A DNA stretch of 64,000 bases, taken from NCBI RefSeq assembly GCF_000237925.1, contig NW_017386026.1, positions 682,001 through 746,000 on the forward strand, in the 5' to 3' direction. The DNA comes from Schistosoma mansoni. Taxonomy: Eukaryota > Platyhelminthes > Trematoda > Strigeidida > Schistosomatidae. The notes under the pieces are model-generated. The model saw only the letters and a program-made list of their open reading frames with translations, searched no databases and was not told the DNA's origin. Below are positions 25,001-35,162 of the stretch, in pieces. Every line of letters starts with the position of its first letter. Position 1 is the stretch's first letter. The position numbers and the translations under genes were made by a program.

Positions 25001-28000
25001 AAAAGGGTTCGCGTTGTTCCTGCAATAACTATCGGGGGATAAGTCTACTTCCGATTGAGTCCAAACTATTGACTTCTGTCATTCTTCGTAGGTTGTTTAA
25101 AACCCGAGAACGATTGACTCGCGAGGAGCAGGCTGGTTTTCGTTCTGGTCGAGGGTGCATGGATCATATCTTTACCCTCCGCCTAATGTTAGAACACTGT
25201 CATACTTATCGCAGGCCAACAATCGTAGTGTTTCTTGATATCAGGGCTGCCTTCGATTCGTTGGACAGGACTGTTCTTTGGGATTGTCTATTGAAGAAGG
25301 GTGTGCCTGAGAAGTTTATTAACATCTTAAAGGCCCTGTATACGAACACCTCAGGCAGAGTGAGGGCATACAACCACCTTTCTCCCTTGTTCCATTCAAG
25401 CAGCGGGGTTAGGCAGGGTTGCCCAATCTCACCATTCCTCTTCAACTTTGCCATCGACGACATCTTGGAAACAGCTCTGATGGATGTAAGTAATGGAGGT
25501 GTGGACCTGCTGCCTGGAGAACGACTTCTCGACCTTGAGTATGCGGATGATATTGTCTTAGTGTGCGATGATACCCAAGGCATGCAATCCGCACTTAATC
25601 AGTTGACAATCAGTGTCCTCAGGTACGGCATGTGCTTTGCACCCTCCAAGTGCAAGGTACTCCTACAAGACTGTCAGGATTCGAATCATGTACTCACCCT
25701 GGATGATGAGCAGATTGAAGTAGTTGAGAAGTTCGTGTATCTAGGTAGCTACATAAGTGCTGGTGGTGGCGTGAGTGATGAGATCGACGCACGTATAATG
25801 AAAGCCAGAGCGGCTTATGCCAATCTGGGCCATCTTTGGCGCCTTCGTGATGTTAGTCTGGCTGTAAAAGGTCGGATCTACAACGCGTCGGTGAGAGCAG
25901 TTTTGCTCTATGCTTGTGAAACCTGGCCTCTCCGAGTTGAGGATGTTAGACGTCTCTCTGTGTTCGATCATCGTTGTCTCCGAAGGATTGCTGACATTCA
26001 GTGGCAACACCATGTTAGTAATGCAGAGGTTCGGCATCGTGCGTTCGGGCGCCGAGACGATAATTCAATTGGTGTCACCATCTTGAAACACCGACTTCGG
26101 TGGCTTGGACATGTTTTACGAATGTCGTCCCAGAGACTTCCACGCCGTGCATTATTTGCCGACTCTGGGACTGGTTGGAAAAAGCGGAGAGGTGGTCAGT
26201 GTATGACATGGTGTCGTGGTATGAAAGAAAGTTGCAAAGGGCTAGCTTCTGTTGGTTCTTCACGACTCCCTGGCTGGGGTCCGAGAGATGGTGCAACACA
26301 GTGGCTAGAGACGTTATCAGATATGGCTCAGAATAAAAGCCAGTGGCGAGCCTGCTGTAACCTTTTACTTTCTTCATAAAGAGTGGTTCTAACTTTTTTA
26401 ACTGAAAAAGTTTTCCGGTTGTACATATCAGTTCCCCCCACCATTACTCTTCTCTTTTTTTCATCCTTTTTTTCTTCTTTTATATATACGCACCTTCCCC
26501 CTTTCTCCTCCCATTCTCATTATTTTGCGTGGCGCATATGTATTCGGTGCCCTTTGTACCAATATGTATGTGATTAAATAAATAAAATAAACTCTTATTG
26601 TATAACTATCCAGTAACCAAATTATGTTTATCTAGACTCCTCTTATTATAAGCTTTATTTGGACCTATAAACTATTATTATACGGTTTACAATTCTTGAG
26701 TTATGCCCAATATATTAATTACAGTCTCCCACATTTACAGCCACTTTTGGCTAAATCTTGTACAAATGTTAATTTCTATTTTATGGTACGATGTATTCTG
26801 TTTGGTTTGTATATAAATCAGGTATGTTTGAAATACATGATTCATATCGCGGAGACTGAGATTGGTGTTCTGGACTTAACAGGCAGGGTTAGGGGGGAAA
26901 AGGGTCGATAAAAACACTAGGCTGCTCATACCGGTCGATACGTCATTGATTAGACATAGTGCTAGAATTGTATAGGTCGTATTTCGATTGGTGAATAAGT
27001 CACATGAGATTAAACCGGCCAAAATTCACAACAAGTAACCCATGTTCTTTACTGATCAATAATCTCTTGCAGGCATATGACAGTAGACGAGTCTGTTATA
27101 TGAGTTATAGGGACTTACTCCTGACCACCTTCTGTTCGTGTTTATGACTATCAAAATCATGATCCTTTTGATTACACCAAGAACGTGAGTGCTGGGTAAT
27201 AACTATAGTTTGTCTGACTGCATTTATAGTTATAACAATAAGATTTTCGGTGGGTATTTGTGTCCCTAAGTAAAACGATTAAACTCCTTAATCAGGTCCA
27301 TAATTAATCAGTACGTAATGCTTAGTACATTTCGTGCCCCAGGTTACAGGATTTTCAGTGTGAAAAAGTCGGACGACAGCTGAGTCAGCAAAAGTTAAAA
27401 CTATTACCGATAAGGTCACATAGGACTGAAATAAACAGAAACCAAGCATTTTTCTGTTAGTTAAGCACCATTTATTCTCTTATCCAGGTTTGTCTGCCAT
27501 CAATGATCCACGTAAATGGTTGGTCGTCTTACTAATGGACTACTATTCGTTTGTTTCTTGATATCAGTAACTATGACCAAAGTAGCTTGAATAAAATAAG
27601 AAGTGCAGTTCTGAATATTTGACAAGAAAACAGATTAGATGAAAGTTTTTCCTACAATGATTGACGACTAACGATTATCATAGACTTACATTTTTTAGTA
27701 GTGCATATCAAATGGCCTAAGTAAGACGTTGGTCATAGTTACCGAGTACAACGGAATCACTACTTGAAACCGGAAATGGAGAGAACCTGTTTGTGACCCG
27801 ATAGTAAGTATTAGTATCGACCATAATCCAGCTTCTTAAACTTCTTGACAGAAAATACCAAAACCAGTACTGTTTATTCGATCTAATTAGAAGTGAGTGT
27901 GCATTATAACCTTTTAACATCCGTCAAGAAGGAATGTTCAAAATTAATCCACCTACATTATTACTTGACTTGATACACCTGCCATAAAGATTACTGGAAT

Positions 28001-31000
28001 TTGAGTCAAATCAGAGCTTAAGTTATTGAGAGCGTGATCGTATTCTTTAAACCAGCTTACCACGAGTATTCTTTACAGCCCCTTTAGATGTGAGTACATT
28101 TTTTAGTGGTGATGAAGATGAACTATACCTTAGTTGAAGAATAACCATAATGAAGATACACTTTTCGAGGATGGTATCAGTTGGATTACATGGACACTCT
28201 TAAGACCTGGACGACATACATTGAAAATAAATACTAGAGATTTAATTGATCGGTGAGAAAAGTAGCTACGGTCAGGATGCAGCCGGTAACTATGCTTCTT
28301 GGCATAACAAGGATTCTTTAAAAGTAATTTGAATTATAATTTTGAACTATGTATTAACATCATTGAGGCGTGTAACAGTCCTAATAATGCCTAAAATAAT
28401 GAGGTTAATGATTTGTTGAACACTACTGAAATGATTTTGATTCCGAAAGCTAGTTGGTTACAGCGGTAGAAAGTAAGATATGTTTTGGTCGTGACAGAAG
28501 AAATGTTTTATGCCGAAAATAGCTAGTAACAAAGCCAAGACCCAACCTGCATGCGCATTTACCACCATTGTATATAATTAAGATATTTTCGGGCATGAGG
28601 ATGGATTCTCGAACCCCGACAAAGAAATGATATTTGAGACCCACAAACTACTTGCTTTTTTGACTACAACTAATGGTAGGTAAGGAACAAGTGAAATGAG
28701 ATCGATTTTATCTAAACATTAAAGTTGTTGGCATACTTATGGAAGTGTAGTATAAGGTACTAGACAAGCATAGTCCTAGTTAATCGAATTAGTTAAGAAA
28801 TATAGATTTTAAGTAAACGTAGCCTGTATACCGCGATTCAGAGATGATCAGATCATTAAGTGTAATATTGGTGTAGTAATCCACTAGGATTTCATAACGT
28901 TTAACAAGCACTCTTAGCACATTGATACGTTATTAACTATATGACGTCTCTCTCCATCAGCAAGGAAAGAAGTGCTGTGAGATTAGTCCAAACCTATGCT
29001 TGCTTTCACATCTTGTAACTAAGTACTGAAAGTACTCCAACAGTTCGAATATGAATACTCTTGAGTGCTGGTAAGGTGAGCGAACAATGTAGACCTTCGT
29101 ATGAGCATCATGCTGGACGGAGAATGCAAATTTTTAAAATCGACCACTGCATAGATGTGTACAGAATTACATCTCATGATGAGATACATTTAATAAGCTA
29201 GCGATATTAATTAGTCACACGAGTCAATTGAAACGGACTTAAATTTAAAATAAGTTGGTGAAGGGATCAGCTAGAGATTATTGTCTTAAACTACAGCGAC
29301 AACGAAACGGTTTTAAAGATAAATAAAAAAGCAGCAGCCAAAGTTTAATAAAAATCCAAACATATCATCAAATAAGATGTCTAAAACAGAAAAAAACCAT
29401 ACCTTGAAAACCAGTGGTGTTTCTCGAAAACGCAAATTTTCCGTAGGGACCACACCATCCAAAAATATATTTATTCCTTCGCGGACGGAAAAAGGCATGG
29501 TGACTACCCCATAAGCACCTGGGACACCATAAAGACAGCATATGAAGTCAGACAAGTAATCCAAAACAGATAAATCATGCTCCACAACAATAACATAATT
29601 TGTACCCTTTCGAAAAAAACATCAAAAACATTATGAGATGAATTAGGATGAAACCAATTTACAAACCTCCAGTAGTTCACGTATAGCTATAGCTGTTTTT
29701 AAACGCTGCTTGACATCCAGGTAAGAACTAGGCTCATCAAACATGTATATATCAGCTTTTTGAACACAAACCATTGCACAAGCAAATCTTTGAAGTTCAC
29801 CACCAGATAAATCGCCTACCATACGTTCAGTGACTACTTGAAGGTCTAGGTTTTATAATATACTAGATTAGTCATCCGAAAATAAGTTTTCTTACCAAGC
29901 ATTTCCAAAACGTGATCTTGGTTGCCTCTATCATCCTTTCGATTAAGTAAGGTTTTAACCTCACCAGATACGATTTTAGGGATTTGATCAACATATTGTG
30001 GCTTAATAACAGCTCTCAAATTGTCCTCTAAGATTTTCGTGAAATAATTCTGTAGTTCTGAACCACGGAAATATGTTAATATTTCAGTCCAATCCGGTGG
30101 ATTCTAAAGGGAAACAAAAAAAGACACAAATATTATATCCGAGTGAACGACGCATGTCAATAAGCATCATGGTATTCACTTATAGCAACGCCAAATAGAT
30201 GGATGAGATGACAGAAATTTAACGGATTTCTCATGATGTTTACATTTATGGCTTGACATTAAAACATAAACGGAAAATTATTTTTAAATAAAAATCAACA
30301 CAAGTAAAATTATATTTTACAGAATTTACTCTATCGGACTACAGTTCAATTTATTCACTTAAACATGTCTAAAAGTTCTGCAGAAGTTCCGTAAAATTGC
30401 AGTACACTCTTTGATTACTGAAAATAGACTAGTGCAAATAAAAACACCTATACACCATAATTATGGAGTAATATATAACAAATTCTAGGAAAGAATTCTT
30501 TATTATTCGAGGATCAACAGTGAAAGTGTGATAAAAGATAAGTTAAATAACATAAGACTCAGAAATAAAAGAATCAGTTGGTGTTGGTATTATTTATTTA
30601 TATAAACAAATATTGGTAAAAGGGGGCACCAGATATATATGCGCCGCACAAACCTCATTTGATTTGTGTGGGGGCTGTGATACTGCCAAGGTGCCTGAAC
30701 TGAAGCTCATGTGCACCATTGGTTTGGAACCAGGGTTCCCCAACTCCCCTAGGTGGATCCTCCGTACTAACCGACACACAATTTCGTAAACAACACTACC
30801 ACCACGAAAAGGCAGTGAGTAGGACTTCCGTGGCAGTGGTTGTATGCACGTAACCATATGAGAGCATTTCGAGAGAGAGAGCTGACTCTCCTCACCAGTA
30901 TGGCAACTTGGACCGATGCATATATGTGCCTGGTCCTACGTTGTAGCTGACTGACTGACTGACGACCGAACCAGGGCATTCGGGGGCGATGCACTCTAGT

Positions 31001-32590
31001 AAAGACACTTGGACTTAAAAAACGACTGAAATCGACAGTGAGGTTGAGTACTGATGGCTCGAATTGGTTTAAAAACTTTCCTCAATAAAATGTTAATTCG
31101 ACGGGGTGCCAAGACGTCTTTACAACTTAGTTGCTTGGGAAGTGAACAGGCTCAATTGACCATGATCATGTAAGTAAGTAATGATAAAACCTTTATTTAA
31201 CAATTGCTTACAACTTCAATGGACAAACGAATTTCTCAATGGGTAGTGATAAAGGTGGTCAATTAAATATCATTAATTAGTTAGAACTTTTATGGAGCCA
31301 TCAGGGAATATAACAGAACTTTGTGCAGCAAACCTGTAGCAGTTTAACTTGGTACTATAAACTTTTAAAAACATAAACATGTAGTCGTGAAGTTTTACTG
31401 GAGTAAACATCCAAACATTTGATCCATAGATCCTATAACAAATAAAATCTTATGGTTCAGCTAGTTCGAGATTTGTCTTTACTTAAAGAATGTCCTTTGT
31501 GATTTGGTAGCTTCTCGTTGCGATGTTAATTAGGATTGGGTGCAAAATTCTTTTTAACAAAACCAATTCACAGATTGGATACGTATAAACGTTTTTCCAA
31601 GGATTATATAGAACTAGTTATGTTTGTTTGGCAATGCCGTAGATAAAATGGAGACTTACTCTGCAACGGAATGGCTAAGAAACGCTTCACATAAAAAGTT
31701 CACTACTTTCAAAAATATACCTCAAAATAATTGTTATTGACCCTGTTAAGCAGATGAATACTTTCAGGGTCACTTGAGCATCGCCCAAAGGTACTCTATA
31801 TATCATAGTGTCACAGAGAAATGTTTACAAATCACTGTATGTTAAAATGAGCATATGAACAGGAAGGATATAAGTGTTATGAATCATAGTGACTAGATTG
31901 TCAAAAAACCCCAACTAGCTTATAAGGTTAAGCTAGAAATTTACATAGTGGATTATAATGCAAAGCATAGACGAAAAAAGCAATTTTTCCTAACGCGAGT
32001 GATGAATTGAACGATAAAGTTAATGCTTTGGTCGCTTTGTTCACTTACTAAGGCAGATTGATACCAAAAACCAAATTACAGATCAACTTTACGACGAAAA
32101 AACAGTAATGATGAAGTATAAAATACAGTTACGAACCTTGAACCGGCCAAGATTGGGTTTAAGTTTTCCGGCAAGTATCTTTAAGGCACTGGACTTTCCG
32201 ATACCATTGGTTCCAACTAATCCCAAAACTTCACCAGGGCGTGGCATAGGCAGACGATGTAACTTGAATGAGTTCGGACCATAACGATGGGTAACCTCTT
32301 TTTCCAAATTGCTAGGAAGATTTATGATAGAAATGGCCTCAAAAGGGCATTTTTTGCTACAAATACCGCACCCAATGCACAATTCTTCTGATAAAAATGC
32401 AATCTTGTCGTTCGGTGTTACCTCAATACACAGTTTGCCTTCAAGAATTACATTATCATAATAATCGTTTACCCATGCGCACAACAGGACATGATCTTTT
32501 ACACTCTTGACGACACTTTTTCGGTTTGCATTTGTCACTGCTAACGATCGCTATGCGCGTCAGCTTTTCCTGAGTTGGGGGTTGTGTCAT
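19076..32590 (-). CDS. ABCE1: ATP-binding cassette E1 (RNase L inhibitor, Rli1), 8 exons
   Basis: Cytosolic Fe-S ABC ATPase that splits ribosomes after termination. Exons in transcript order: 32590-32473, 32438-32137, 30103-29896, 29845-29667, 29606-29403, 23885-23508, 21430-21165 and 19235-19076. All junctions are GT-AG, total 1815 nt, 604 aa (human 599). The N-terminus [16 protein letters not shown] precedes both Fe-S cysteine sets ([27 protein letters not shown]). NBD1 has Walker [10 protein letters not shown], signature LSGGEL, Walker [11 protein letters not shown] and the H-loop [14 protein letters not shown]2 has [27 protein letters not shown] and [13 protein letters not shown]. The C-terminus is SGNYFFLGD. 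Both catalytic glutamates are present and no exon is damaged. Intron lengths are 34, 2033, 50, 60, 5517, 2077 and 1929 bp. The large introns hold a LINE and several SINEs. The start was chosen because it gives the family N-terminus. Confidence 0.96.
19236..21164. other. ABCE1 intron 7, nothing recognised
   Basis: 1929 bp of AT-rich sequence bounded by a GTGAGT donor and a TATAG acceptor on the minus strand. No transposon or RNA gene was recognised inside it. Confidence 0.5.
21600..21775 (+). mobile_element. SmAlpha-type SINE with degenerate hammerhead ribozyme
   Basis: Lies in ABCE1 intron 6, antisense to the gene. AGTAGCTAAGTAGATAA is an A-box-like start, and GGGATCGAATC near 21657 is a B-box-like motif, so the body is tRNA-derived. 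From about 21709, TCCAGTTGGTGCGTTCC...GGACGAAACGTGCGTCCTGAATTCC is the Schistosoma SmAlpha hammerhead layout: helix I, half core, helix II, GAAAC, short helix III and GTC. The CUGANGA half reads TTGGTGC, so cleavage is unlikely. Confidence 0.75.
22196..22468 (+). repeat. 273-bp dispersed repeat, copy in ABCE1 intron 6
   Basis: Matches 26610-26882 base for base except for about three differences that I counted by eye, with equal length. It contains a 67-codon chance frame and a TATA-like stretch but no recognised protein. Whether it is a solo terminal repeat or a retroposon piece is not clear. Confidence 0.8.
22640..22800 (-). mobile_element. Old hammerhead-type SINE copy
   Basis: On the minus strand, TAGCTAGGTGGTCAAAAG is followed by GGTTCAACCCC, a clear A/B box pair of a tRNA-derived SINE. 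The following ACTGCGTGAGGTCTC...GACGAGACAGCC...TTGCTTCC aligns with the hammerhead region of the SINEs beside the gap (44606-44651, 45129-45174). GAAAC has become GAGAC, so it is a dead relative. Confidence 0.6.
22801..23507. other. Remainder of ABCE1 intron 6
   Basis: About 700 bp of AT-rich intron between the SINE and exon 6. Nothing recognised. Confidence 0.45.
23886..24576. other. ABCE1 intron 5, part nearest exon 6
   Basis: About 690 bp of AT-rich intron (transcriptionally downstream end of the 5517-bp intron). Nothing recognised. Confidence 0.45.
24579..26595 (+). mobile_element. SR2-related RTE LINE, 5' truncated, in ABCE1 intron 5
   Basis: Sense strand opposite to ABCE1. One uninterrupted frame to 26379 covers the RT linker ([19 protein letters not shown]), RT motifs ([65 protein letters not shown]) and the RTE C-terminus ([28 protein letters not shown]). 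The endonuclease is lost. One frameshift lies near the 5' end, where [10 protein letters not shown] is in another frame. The 3' UTR ends TGGCGCATATG...GTACCAATATG and an AAATA-rich tail near 26595. It is about 97% like 35443-37268 by eye, so it is a recent insertion. Confidence 0.92.
26610..26882 (+). repeat. 273-bp dispersed repeat, copy in ABCE1 intron 5
   Basis: Near-identical partner of 22196-22468. It begins within about 15 bases of the LINE tail. The two copies diverge sharply after the shared GTTCTGGACTTAACA. Confidence 0.8.
26883..29402. other. Remainder of ABCE1 intron 5
   Basis: About 2.5 kb without a recognised coding exon. On the minus strand near 28618, GGGGTTCGAGAATCC resembles a pol III B box, but I could not find a convincing matching A box or tail, so no SINE is called. 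Confidence 0.4.
30589..30821 (-). mobile_element. 233-bp RTE-tailed SINE in ABCE1 intron 2
   Basis: Same family as 7151-7569 but shorter inside: both start (own strand) near ACTCACTGCC, share GGTTCCAAACCAATGGTG, and end in the RTE tail. Here the tail is AAATAAATA-like (TATTTATTTATA on +). The GGCACC/GGTGCC stem with an inner CACAAA/TTTGTG stem is kept. An internal block present in the 419-bp copy is missing. It lies in the same direction as ABCE1. Confidence 0.75.
30822..30963 (+). mobile_element. Short SR2-tailed retroposon
   Basis: About 140 bp ending GGCAACTTGGACCGATGCAT...GCCTGGTCCTACG...(GACT)n, which is the 3' end of the SR2 element at 60837-60891. It abuts the 233-bp SINE head to head. 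No coding sequence is present, so it is either a very short SR2 3' fragment or a non-autonomous derivative. Confidence 0.65.
30964..32136. other. Remainder of ABCE1 intron 2
   Basis: About 1.2 kb of intron with no recognised exon or transposon ends. Confidence 0.4.
32439..32472 (-). other. 34-bp intron in ABCE1
   Basis: GTAAAC donor and GAAG acceptor on the minus strand. Removal joins ATG-G to GC-AAA and restores the invariant RMGKLCIEV of the family. The length is not a multiple of three, so retention would shift the frame. Confidence 0.9.
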
Positions 32591-32811
32591 GCTTAGGACG
32601 TAAACACGCCCTTGAAGTATCGCAATAATTCAAAATCCGCTGGTTAATTAAATGGGTCAAAAAATTCTGAATGGAATGGAAGAAACTTTTGCTTAGCTGG
32701 CTTCCGTATCTGGTAGCAGTGGATCATCGATACCTCTAGGCAGGAATCTAGGCATATTAACCATAAAAGAGGTGAAAAAAACTACCCCTAAGACACTTGT
32801 ACTCTAATGGG

Positions 32812-32920
32812 AAGAGGCTCAGTGGTTGAAGGAGCTCTTCATAAGAATTTGATTTGAGTCCCCGAACTGATTTCGTGACTCACTGTTGGATACGTTCCAC
32901 AGTGTCCTTATCATTTTGGA
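32812..32920 (+). mobile_element. tRNA-like SINE remnant upstream of ABCE1
   Basis: GGCTCAGTGGTTGAAGGAGC (A-box-like) and GATTTGAGTCCCC (B-box-like) are spaced as in a tRNA. The following GTTGGATACGTTCC resembles the SmAlpha hammerhead-side sequence at 21713, but GAAAC is lost. It sits about 220 bp upstream of the ABCE1 start codon. Confidence 0.5.
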
Positions 32921-32989
32921 GTGAGGGAGGAAATATTGTCTCTTTACTGTAAATGGGGACGAATAAAACCATTGAAGATCATGTGCAAA

Positions 32990-34060
32990 GTTCCTCCGTC
33001 AATCTGGCCAAAAATGCGCTTCAACGTTATGAGTACAGGGTTCGCTTGAAAGGCATTTTGTCGCAGCTAGCGTGAGACTTCAAATATTAGGGTACCAACA
33101 CTCCTAGATCTTATTCAACTTGGGATACCTCCAGGGGGGAGTTGCCAGAGTTGTATCTGTAGTCTGCAACATGTTTCAGATGGACTACCTTACACTTTGA
33201 AGTGCCCAAGGTAAGTCTGTTGTCATCTGCCCAACTTTAAAGTGGAGTCGGATATTCTTGAAGTGCCAGTTTATCTTCTTGGTTTCATACTTCTCTACAG
33301 AGTTTCCGCGAAAAGTAATAAATCTGACGATTTTGCTGTGGAACATCGTTTATGTGAATCAAGTAAGGAAGAGGTCCTAGTACTGAACCCTGAGGGAGCC
33401 CATTAGGACATTCCGTAGCCTGAGAGAAAGTGAAGTTAACCCTGACCTTAAAAGGTCGAATTTTTAGACATGAAGTTAGCCAATCAATTAAAGATGATTT
33501 GATACTTAATCTTTTGAGCTTGATGATAAGACATATATGGTTGACCCTATCAAAAGCTTTTGAGAAGTCAAGGTACATGATGTCAACCTTCCCCTCGCGA
33601 TCAAGGATGGTTGTCCATCTGTACCTCACAGTCATCAGGTTGATTATACAAGAGTTACCTTTTCTGAAACAATGCTGTTAGGGTGAAAAGCAGTTTATGG
33701 ACAGTAAGTAGTCATGCGGATCGTCGGATACCAGGAACTCCAGGGACAGAAACTTGTCTTCTCTCACTGCCCTGGCGCATATGTTCCTTATTTGTTGCAA
33801 TTGCCGGTATTCTCTCTTGTTACTGGTTCATTTGTATTACGTCCAGTAGTGCCTTTCGCGACTTAGCAAATTAATGAAGATTGATGTACTTCCAAGCAAA
33901 TTGCCCTCATTCCTGTTTTTCTGACTTTGCGAAATAAAGAAATTCCCGGTATTGCTAGCTCCTGGTTCGTAAACTGAGGTGATATCCATGTTTCAGATAT
34001 TCCTACCTAAAAGGCAGCAGAAAGTATAGGATTATGTGTAGTTCAAAAATATAGTACTGA
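32990..34060 (-). mobile_element. CR1-like LINE remnant
   Basis: Antisense remnant. Order on its strand: endonuclease scraps near 34050-33850, then reverse transcriptase at 33635-33285 (DREGKVDIMYLDFSKAFDRVNH, SLIDWLTSCL, GLPQGSVLGPLPYLIHIND), then the region before the DLGVLV-like block near 33080. It is broken by frameshifts and deletions and has no 3' end. Confidence 0.8.
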
Positions 34061-34539
34061 GAACAGTATACTGATACAAAAATGGCTACACCCTAATTAT
34101 GTCAAAGCTTTTGTAGCTCCTTTTTATATTTATAGATTTTAGAGGGACAATGAGCATTCTTCGGTTTCAGCGAATTGTCTAATTTTGTTGGTAATAAGGT
34201 TACTAGGTGTAGAATCCAAACTAACGTTTGGACATAAGAATAACTGTCAGGGTAGTTAGGGTACACGCTATTGCCCAGTTGAAGCCAAAACAAGGTGATT
34301 AGGCAAATGATGGTTCTCGATTTCATTAAAAAATACAAATGTACAAAAATGTATACATGGAGGGATTTACACACACAAAACCTTCAAAATAAACCTTACA
34401 CTCGGTAGGATTTGAAATCAACCCAACGTCAAAAACATGAATTGAAGACGTATTTATATGCCTCTGCCAATTTATTTTGCCGATTTGCATAACAATCTTA
34501 ATTCGCATCATAACTATTGGTTTGCAATATCTCACTTGA
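34061..34539. other. Spacer between CR1-like remnants
   Basis: About 480 bp, nothing recognised. Possibly more decayed LINE sequence. Confidence 0.35.
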
Positions 34540-35162
34540 CCATAAGGAGCCGTATTTTAACAACATACATTAGGTTCAAAATCACTTCTTGGTATTCTGT
34601 ACATCGAAAGCCGATCACCTCTTAATGTGTGGTAGAACAGAGCAAAGTGGTATAGCTTCTCAATCCGTTCCTTGTATGTTAAGCTCCGGAGTTCTGGGAT
34701 TGCACGAGTAGCTGCTCTTTGTACTTTTCCAGGATATCTTAGTCACTTTCTTAACAGGGGCTTGCAGCCTGAACCCAATTTTCAAGTTTAGTTCTCACTA
34801 AGGTTGTGTATGCTCTGGGGAACATAGTAGCATCTAACTTGGTGAATATTCATGTTAAAGCCCATATGGCTCTAAACCCCTTAGCTGTGATCCCACATCA
34901 GTGGAGCGTGGTTGAAGATCATGCCTCACTGTCACCCGAAAGTCCTCATGAGACCGGACTCTGGACTCAGGCACTTCTCATGTGCTACACCTACTTACCT
35001 TTATACACTCAATGTGCGTGTAGGAAGAATTGGCAAGTTGATGATTATCATTTATCTTTTGGACCGCCTAAGGAGAGCGTATACGTCTGAGGGAAGCGCA
35101 CATGCGTCCGTGTCTCCAGTTATTTCTCGTCTGATTTTTCTCACATAATCAGCGTATAGTTG
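34540..35162 (-). mobile_element. CR1-like LINE, C-terminal half (left part of a split element)
   Basis: On the minus strand it starts at the RT YADD-type box (YADYVRKIRR near 35160). It runs through VKAHM-like and QAASP-like stretches to the C-terminal block RAATRAIPELRSLTYKERIEKLYHF...HTLRGDRLSMYRIPRSDFEPN near 34700-34570. The upstream half lies at 39882-42300; the LTR element 35163-39881 was inserted between them. Reading frames are broken in several places. Confidence 0.82.
34800..35160. repeat. Inverted repeat arm A (partner 42575-42966)
   Basis: Reverse complement of about 42575-42966 with no difference found by eye over some 350 bp. Both arms are CR1-like reverse transcriptase sequence. 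Such agreement between dead LINE copies points to recent duplication, inversion or gene conversion. Confidence 0.85.

Noticed and set aside
25206-26377. Minus-strand open frames of 98-125 codons over the RTE LINE, repeated at 35924-37017
   Set aside because: They are mirror frames of the reverse transcriptase reading frame and have no domain of their own.
32089-32538. A 149-codon open frame reading through the first ABCE1 intron and into exon 2
   Set aside because: Its upstream part is the ABCE1 exon 1 sequence in the wrong frame, and it opens with GTG rather than ATG. The spliced reading restores both cysteine sets of the family.
34806-35090. A 94-codon frame conserved at 42638-42922
   Set aside because: It is the antisense of a LINE RT segment within a near-identical inverted repeat. 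Conservation reflects DNA identity, not coding.
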